From positions 1-34,603 of the forward strand of contig CAJSYI010000031.1 of the NCBI GenBank assembly GCA_910573745.1: a stretch of DNA of 34,603 nucleotides, given 5' to 3'. Positions 29,738 through 34,603 of the stretch are shown here, in pieces. A program made the position numbers and the translations under genes. The first letter of the stretch is position 1. Every line of letters starts with the position of its first letter. This DNA is from Muribaculaceae bacterium (GTDB lineage: Bacteria > Bacteroidota > Bacteroidia > Bacteroidales > Muribaculaceae). Below the pieces are notes generated by a model, which was given only the letters and a program-made list of their open reading frames with translations, ran no database searches and was not told the origin of the DNA.

Positions 29738-31039
29738 ATGAAACGAATAGCAACAGCTTTACTATCCGCTTTTTTTGTCTGTGCAGGCTCTTTGTCGGGC
29801 TATGCTTATACGCCGACAGAAGAGGTGAAGAAATCTCAGAAGGAATTTGCGTCAGACCGCTTCGGAATTTTCATCCATTGGGGAATCTACAGCATGTTCG
29901 CCCAAGGGGAATGGTATCTCAACTACGGCCCGAAGGCGGAAGAATATGCCAAGGCGGCACGCGGGTTCTATCCTGCCGATTTCAATGCAGATGAATGGGC
30001 CAAGGCCATAAAAGGGTCAGGGGCGCGATATGTATGCTTCACTACGCGGCATCATGACAGCTTCTCTATGTGGCACACGAAGCAGAGCGACTATAACATC
30101 GTGGACGGTACGCCGTTCAAGCGCGATGTGCTACGCGAGCTTGCCGACGCATGCAGGGACAATGACCTGAAGCTTCACCTCTATTATTCCCATCTCGACT
30201 GGACACGCGACGATTATCCGTGGGGACGCACAGGGCATACAACAGGCCGCGACAGCTTGCGTTCCGACTGGCCGCGATACAGGGAGTTTATGGACAACCA
30301 GCTCACGGAGCTTCTTACTGAATACGGTCCTATAAGGGCTGTCTGGTTTGACGGATGGTGGGATCATGATGAAGATAAGGTTCCTTTCGACTGGCAGCTC
30401 GAAGAGCAATACGAGCTTGTGCACAAACTCCAGCCTTCCTGCCTCGTAGGCAACAACCACCACCAGACTCCTTTTCCGGGCGAAGACATACAGATTTTTG
30501 AGAGAGATCTTCCTGGCGAGAATACCGCCGGGCTTTCAGGGCAGGACATAAGCCGTCTGCCTTTGGAGACATGCAATACGATGAACGGAATGTGGGGATA
30601 TAAGGTTGTTGACACCAATTACAAGGATACGCGGACGCTGATTCACTATCTTGTGAAGACGGCCGGACTCGGTGCCAACCTGCTTCTCAACATAGGTCCT
30701 CAACCCAACGGGGAATTGCCTGCCGTGGCTCGTCAGCGTCTGAAAGACATCGGTGAATGGATGCAGGTCTATGGCGAAACAATCTACGGCACGGAAGGAA
30801 GCGAATTCAAGGCTGACTGGGGCACATCTACCCGACTCGGCGACAGGACTTTCGTGCATATACTCACCCCGGATGCGACAGACATCTTTGTCCCTGTCAA
30901 AGGAAAAGTGAAGAGTGCAGTGGTGTTTGCGGACAAAGGCCGTAAGGTAAAGTATACCAAGAAGAAAGATGGCATAGTGCTTCATCTCGAAGAAATGCCG
31001 GCCGACATTGATTTCGTTGTAGAATTAAAGACTGCGTAA
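29738..31039 (+). CDS. Alpha-L-fucosidase, glycoside hydrolase family 29
   Basis: A 433-residue exported glycosidase releasing L-fucose from host or dietary glycans. It has a signal peptide (KRIATALLSAFFVCAGSLSGYA) ending near residue 23. The GH29 barrel shows FGIFIHWGIYSMFAQGEWY, TTRHHDSFSMW (His105-His106, fucose binding), LYYSHLDW and AVWFDGWWD, where Asp205 is the nucleophile (first stretch split: FGIFIHWGIYS, MFAQGEWY). LPLETCNTMNGMWGY holds a candidate acid/base Glu277. The C-terminal small domain is short (~80 residues). The stop codon overlaps the ATG of cutC by one base (TAATG), so these are translationally coupled. No SusC/SusD pair is in the window. Confidence 0.94.
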   Translation: MKRIATALLSAFFVCAGSLSGYAYTPTEEVKKSQKEFASDRFGIFIHWGIYSMFAQGEWYLNYGPKAEEYAKAARGFYPADFNADEWAKAIKGSGARYVCFTTRHHDSFSMWHTKQSDYNIVDGTPFKRDVLRELADACRDNDLKLHLYYSHLDWTRDDYPWGRTGHTTGRDSLRSDWPRYREFMDNQLTELLTEYGPIRAVWFDGWWDHDEDKVPFDWQLEEQYELVHKLQPSCLVGNNHHQTPFPGEDIQIFERDLPGENTAGLSGQDISRLPLETCNTMNGMWGYKVVDTNYKDTRTLIHYLVKTAGLGANLLLNIGPQPNGELPAVARQRLKDIGEWMQVYGETIYGTEGSEFKADWGTSTRLGDRTFVHILTPDATDIFVPVKGKVKSAVVFADKGRKVKYTKKKDGIVLHLEEMPADIDFVVELKTA

Positions 31040-31794
31040 TGAAGATTCTTGAAGTATGCACCGGAGACCCGTCCGGAATACAGGCCGCCATCCAAGGCGG
31101 TGCTGACAGGATAGAGCTTTGCAGCGGACTTGCAGAGGGAGGACTCACACCATCGGCAGGCATAATCCGATATGCTGTTTCGCAGCCGATTAAAGTCAAT
31201 GTACTCATTCGTCCCCGTAGCGGGGATTTCGTATATTCCAAGGATGAGGTGGAACTGATGCTGGCCGACATCAAGGAGGCGATTGACGCGGGGGCAGATG
31301 GAATTGTGGTGGGTGCCTTGACTCCTGACGGAGATGTTGACGTGGAGGCCTGCCGAAAGTTCATTAAGGCTGCAGGTGATGCCGATACTACGTTTCATCG
31401 CGCCTTTGACGTTTGCAGGAATCCTTTTGAATCTCTTGAAACAATCATCGGTCTTGGATTCAAAAGAATTCTGACTTCCGGCCAGAAAGCTTCGGCTTTG
31501 GAAGGGGCGGATATGCTCAGGCAATTGAATGAACGTGCAGCCGGAAGGATAAGAATAATGGCCGGAGCCGGAGTAAATCAGGACAATGCGTACAACATAT
31601 TGAGCCGTTCGATGGCTGATGATATTCATGCATCCGCACGTTCGACAGTGCCTTCCGGTATGCGTCATTCTCAGAGCGGAGCGTCAATGGGAAGTGCCGA
31701 TGCCTCCGACGGAAGCCGGTTGGGGACAGACTCCAATATTGTAAAGGAAATCAAGAACATATGTATAAATCTAACATCAAATCAAAAACCTTAA
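31039..31794 (+). CDS. cutC: CutC family TIM-barrel protein
   Basis: A 251-residue CutC homologue. ILEVCTGDPSGIQAAIQGGADRIELCSGLAEGGLTPS at the start is the family signature (split: ILEVCTGDPSGIQAA, GGADRIELCSGL, EGGLTPS). Next come VNVLIRPRSGDFVYS, FHRAFDV and RILTSGQ, each at a barrel strand end. The C-terminal IHASARSTVPSGM also matches. The name comes from copper tolerance in E. coli, but that role is disputed and no metal site is certain. Operon placement between a fucosidase and a transglutaminase-like protein suggests a role in glycan or envelope metabolism rather than copper, which is inference. The start overlaps the fucosidase stop by 1 nt; 2 nt separate it from the next gene. Confidence 0.92.
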   Translation: MKILEVCTGDPSGIQAAIQGGADRIELCSGLAEGGLTPSAGIIRYAVSQPIKVNVLIRPRSGDFVYSKDEVELMLADIKEAIDAGADGIVVGALTPDGDVDVEACRKFIKAAGDADTTFHRAFDVCRNPFESLETIIGLGFKRILTSGQKASALEGADMLRQLNERAAGRIRIMAGAGVNQDNAYNILSRSMADDIHASARSTVPSGMRHSQSGASMGSADASDGSRLGTDSNIVKEIKNICINLTSNQKP

Positions 31795-31796
31795 TC

Positions 31797-34406
31797 ATGA
31801 ACAGGACTGTTTTGCTTGTGTCCGCATTGATGGCCTGTGGCTTTTCTTATTCCGAAGCGCATACCATTCTGACAAAAAAGGCGGAAAGTGATTATGCCGC
31901 TCGTGTAGAGGCGCAGAAAAGCATCAAAAAGCATCTGGATTTCAAAAAAGGTACTAATCCCGAAGAACGCGATGCTTTGAAGTTCCTGTATGCTTATATG
32001 GCTACGCCTGACGCGCTTGACTATGACGCGGTTTTTTATCTCACGAATATCCGGTCTTCTCTGCGTGCAGCCAAGGAGATGCCGTGGGGAAAGTCAGTTC
32101 CCGATCGCGAGTGGCGGCATTTCGTGCTTCCGGTGCGCGTCAACAATGAAGACCTCGACCTTTCGCGCCCTGCGTTTTATGACGAACTCAAGGACAGGGT
32201 TAAAGGCCTTTCGATGAAGGAAGCAATCCTTGAGGTGAACCATTGGTGCCACGAGAAGGTTTCTTATCAGCCTTCTGATGCGCGCACATCCTCTCCGTTG
32301 GCCACTGTATGCAACGCCTTGGGGCGATGCGGAGAGGAATCTACGTTCACCGTCGCGGCTTTGCGTAGCGTAGGGATCCCTGCGCGTCAGGTGTATACTC
32401 CTCGTTGGGCGCATACGGACGACAACCATGCCTGGGTAGAGGCTTGGGCCGACGGACAATGGTATTTCCTTGGCGCATGCGAGCCTGAGGCCGTTCTTGA
32501 CTTGGCATGGTTCAATGCTCCTGCTTCGCGCGGAATGCTGATGAATACAAAAGTGGTCGGTGCTTACGACGGGCCTGAAGAACAGCTGGAGCGCAATGCC
32601 ACAAGTACAATCATAAACGTTACGGATAAATATGCCCCTACCGTAACTTCCAAGGTGATTGTAACGGATCTTACCGGGAAGCCGGTAGAGAACGCGACTG
32701 TCAACTTCTCGTTGTACAACTATGCGGAATTCTTCCCTATCGCTGTAAAGAAGACGGATGCGAACGGTTATGCAGAACTTTTGACAGGAAACGGCGACCT
32801 GATGATCTGGGCTTCCGACGGGAAGCGTTTCGGCATGAACAAAAGCTCATCTGATACCCTCCGGCTTGTACTCGACAAAGGCTCGGACTTTACGGGTGCT
32901 ATGGATTTTGACATTGTTCCTCCTCCTGCGGGAGTGAAGCTCCCTTATGTGAGTCCTGAATCTGCCGCGCTCAATGACCGTCGCAAGATAGAGGAGGATG
33001 CCATTCGTAATGCATACGTAGGCACATTCCTCAGTGAAGACAAGGCACAGGAAATCTGCAGAAGGCTGGGTCTTGAAGAAAAGGCTGTAAAGCTCCTTGT
33101 GGATTCACGTGGCAATCACAAGACCATCGTAGGCTTTCTTGAATCGGTAAAGCCTTCCGAGCGCAAAAAGGCCGTGGCACTGCTTTCGGCAATAAACGAA
33201 AAGGATCTCCATGACATAACTACGGCAATCCTTTACGATCATCTTGCCACTCCTGAGGCGGCCACTCCCCTTTTTGACAAGTACATTATGAATCCCCGCA
33301 TCCAGACCGAAGGTCTGACTCCATATAAATCCTTCTTTGCAAAGGCTCTTACTTCTTCTGAAAAGAAGAAATATGCGACCAATCCTCGTGAGCTGGAAAA
33401 ATGGATGGCGGCCAACGTCTCGATTGACAAGGATTATAATCCTCTTCGCTACAGAACTTCTCCTGAATCCGTATGGAAAACGAGGATTGCCGATTCTGTT
33501 TCGCGTTCAATTGCCTTTGTGGCAGTTTGCCGCAGCATAGGGGTTCCGGCACGCATAGACCAGGTTAGCGGCGCCACGCAGTTTGCCGATGCGGATGGCA
33601 AATGGTATGATGTAACTTTCGGAAATGAGGCAAAGCCATTATCAGCAGCGAAAGGAGAAATAAAGATAGAGGAGTCCGGATCAAAGCTCAACAAGGAACC
33701 CAAGTATTATTCGCAGTTCTCAATATCAAGAATCGAGAACGGTCTTCCTAAACTTTTGGACTTTGATGAGTTTGAGACGTTGTCTTCCATCAATGAGCGT
33801 CAGGAACCGTTTGCACCCGGACAGTATGTGTTGGTAAGCGGCCAACGTCTTGCTGACGGCACGGTTCTTTGCCGTTCCAATTTCTTTGTCGTAAACCCGG
33901 ATGAAACCACAACGGTAGATCTCGTGGTGCGTCAGGATACTACCGCCCTTCAGGTGATAGGAAGTCTGAATGCTGAATTGCCCTACAGGCCTTTTGGCGG
34001 TGGCGAGCCGACATCCCTGATTTCCACTACAGGACGCGGATATTATGTCCTTGCTCTTGTAGCTCCCGGCCATGAACCGAGTGCACATGCCCTCAATGAC
34101 ATAGCTGCAGCGGCCGCCGATCTTGAAAAGACCGGTCGCAAGATAATGGTGGTTTTCCCTGACGAAGAAAGCGCGTCTCGGTTCAAGAAGGAGGATTATG
34201 GCAAACTGCCGTCCAATGTCGTCTTCGGAATCGATGTCGATGGCGGTATTGCCAAAGATTTGAAATCAGGACTTGAACTGAAATCCGAAGAGAAGCCGAT
34301 TATTGTAGTGGCCGACACGTTCAACCGTATTGTATTTTGCCGCCAGGGCTACAGCATCCACATCGGAGAGCAGCTCTACGATGTTTTGAGCCGTCTGAAA
34401 GAATAA
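31797..34406 (+). CDS. Exported transglutaminase-like multidomain protein
   Basis: An 869-residue exported protein (signal MNRTVLLVSALMACGFSYSEA; C14 might be a lipobox Cys, but the signal is short). Transglutaminase-like core 1, about 140-245: Cys178 (GRCGEES), His211 (DDNHAWVEAW) and acidic candidate Glu229 (LGACEPE). An Ig/CarboxypepD-type beta domain lies at about 280-350 (VTDLTGKPVENATVNF). A second core at about 560-610 keeps VCRSIGVPAR and GKWYDV, but Ser replaces Cys. A C-terminal domain (about 725-869) looks thioredoxin-like (GYYVLALVAP, KIMVVFPDE) without a CxxC pair. I chose the ATG at 31797, 2 nt after the cutC stop; an in-frame ATG at 31761 would overlap cutC. Possible roles: peptidoglycan or glycoprotein peptide processing. 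Confidence 0.85.
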   Translation: MNRTVLLVSALMACGFSYSEAHTILTKKAESDYAARVEAQKSIKKHLDFKKGTNPEERDALKFLYAYMATPDALDYDAVFYLTNIRSSLRAAKEMPWGKSVPDREWRHFVLPVRVNNEDLDLSRPAFYDELKDRVKGLSMKEAILEVNHWCHEKVSYQPSDARTSSPLATVCNALGRCGEESTFTVAALRSVGIPARQVYTPRWAHTDDNHAWVEAWADGQWYFLGACEPEAVLDLAWFNAPASRGMLMNTKVVGAYDGPEEQLERNATSTIINVTDKYAPTVTSKVIVTDLTGKPVENATVNFSLYNYAEFFPIAVKKTDANGYAELLTGNGDLMIWASDGKRFGMNKSSSDTLRLVLDKGSDFTGAMDFDIVPPPAGVKLPYVSPESAALNDRRKIEEDAIRNAYVGTFLSEDKAQEICRRLGLEEKAVKLLVDSRGNHKTIVGFLESVKPSERKKAVALLSAINEKDLHDITTAILYDHLATPEAATPLFDKYIMNPRIQTEGLTPYKSFFAKALTSSEKKKYATNPRELEKWMAANVSIDKDYNPLRYRTSPESVWKTRIADSVSRSIAFVAVCRSIGVPARIDQVSGATQFADADGKWYDVTFGNEAKPLSAAKGEIKIEESGSKLNKEPKYYSQFSISRIENGLPKLLDFDEFETLSSINERQEPFAPGQYVLVSGQRLADGTVLCRSNFFVVNPDETTTVDLVVRQDTTALQVIGSLNAELPYRPFGGGEPTSLISTTGRGYYVLALVAPGHEPSAHALNDIAAAAADLEKTGRKIMVVFPDEESASRFKKEDYGKLPSNVVFGIDVDGGIAKDLKSGLELKSEEKPIIVVADTFNRIVFCRQGYSIHIGEQLYDVLSRLKE

Positions 34407-34426
34407 CTGTAATTCTGCATACGAAC

Positions 34427-34460
34427 AAAAAGTGGATGCGTTAACAGGCATCCACTTTTT
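34427..34460 (+). terminator. Terminator of the fucosidase-cutC-transglutaminase operon
   Basis: AAAAAGTGGATGC (34427-34439) pairs perfectly with GCATCCACTTTTT (34448-34460), a 13-bp stem with an 8-nt loop and a built-in U-run. It could work in either direction. Confidence 0.9.
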
Positions 34461-34531
34461 CATTGCTGTCCAATAACGCGAGTTCGGGATAACGAAAGCC
34501 CTAACGGCTGTTCTGAAAAGAGACATAGATT

Positions 34532-34564
34532 ATCAGGTGACCCGGTCGGGTCGCCTGATTTTTT
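34532..34564 (+). terminator. Second tandem terminator
   Basis: ATCAGGTGACCC (34532-34543) pairs with GGGTCGCCTGAT (34548-34559), with one G-U pair and a GGTC loop, and is followed by TTTTTT (34559-34564). It is directed to the + strand. Between it and the first terminator (34461-34531) no gene or promoter is seen, only a small AGCC/GGCT hairpin (34497-34509). From 34565 to the window end nothing is recognised. Confidence 0.85.
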
Positions 34565-34603
34565 ACCGTCGTGTTTACCGCCAGAAGACGAGCTGCCCGC
34601 TTG

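Overview
The window reads as chromosomal DNA from a member of the Bacteroidales, most likely a gut commensal close to Muribaculaceae or Bacteroides. This placement is inference. The evidence is: repeated TAnnTTTG -7 boxes, often with a TTTG-like -33 element 19-20 bp upstream; no consistent Shine-Dalgarno motifs before starts; a bacterial serine palmitoyltransferase (sphingolipid synthesis); a tpiA-SPOR-folE block; a GH29 fucosidase; and a FadL/OmpP1-type porin. No rRNA, tRNA, CRISPR array, insertion sequence, integrase or phage module was recognised.

Layout. 1-4715 (+): a DEAD-box helicase overlapping a nitroreductase-like gene, a small unknown protein, and the agmatine deiminase / N-carbamoylputrescine amidase pair. 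A perfect bidirectional terminator follows. 4791-15024 (-): prmA; a cluster of four small membrane-associated proteins (unknown, two-helix holin/YqjE-like, two YtxH paralogues); a DUF3332 lipoprotein; purM; an ECF-type sigma factor; tpiA-SPOR-folE; a pRiA4b ORF-3-like protein; a hexapeptide acyltransferase; and serine palmitoyltransferase. 15285-18349: thioredoxin (+), a uracil-DNA-glycosylase-like gene overlapping a flavodiiron protein (-), and an aquaporin (+). 18430-23886 (-): a large M16 peptidase and Lon. 24039-27835 (+): a TrmN6-type tRNA methyltransferase, a secreted Trp/Gly/Tyr-rich low-complexity protein and a FadL-family outer-membrane protein. 27902-29113 (-): an uncharacterised methyltransferase. 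29206-34406 (+): a DnaQ-like exonuclease, then a tightly packed fucosidase-CutC-transglutaminase operon, ending in two tandem terminators.

How the genes fit together. Most of the window is housekeeping: translation (prmA, trmN6), purine and folate/pterin synthesis (purM, folE), glycolysis (tpiA), proteolysis (lon, M16), polyamine synthesis and redox. The parts that look least explained are: (1) the YtxH/YqjE-like/basic-tail membrane cluster, which resembles the enterobacterial yqjD-yqjE-yqjK set; (2) the Trp/Gly-rich secreted protein next to a FadL-type porin; (3) the flavodiiron/uracil-glycosylase overlap; (4) the fucosidase-CutC-transglutaminase operon, whose last gene carries a second transglutaminase core lacking its cysteine. 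I found no clear-cut new defence or mobile system. No gene-free stretch exceeds 300 bases.
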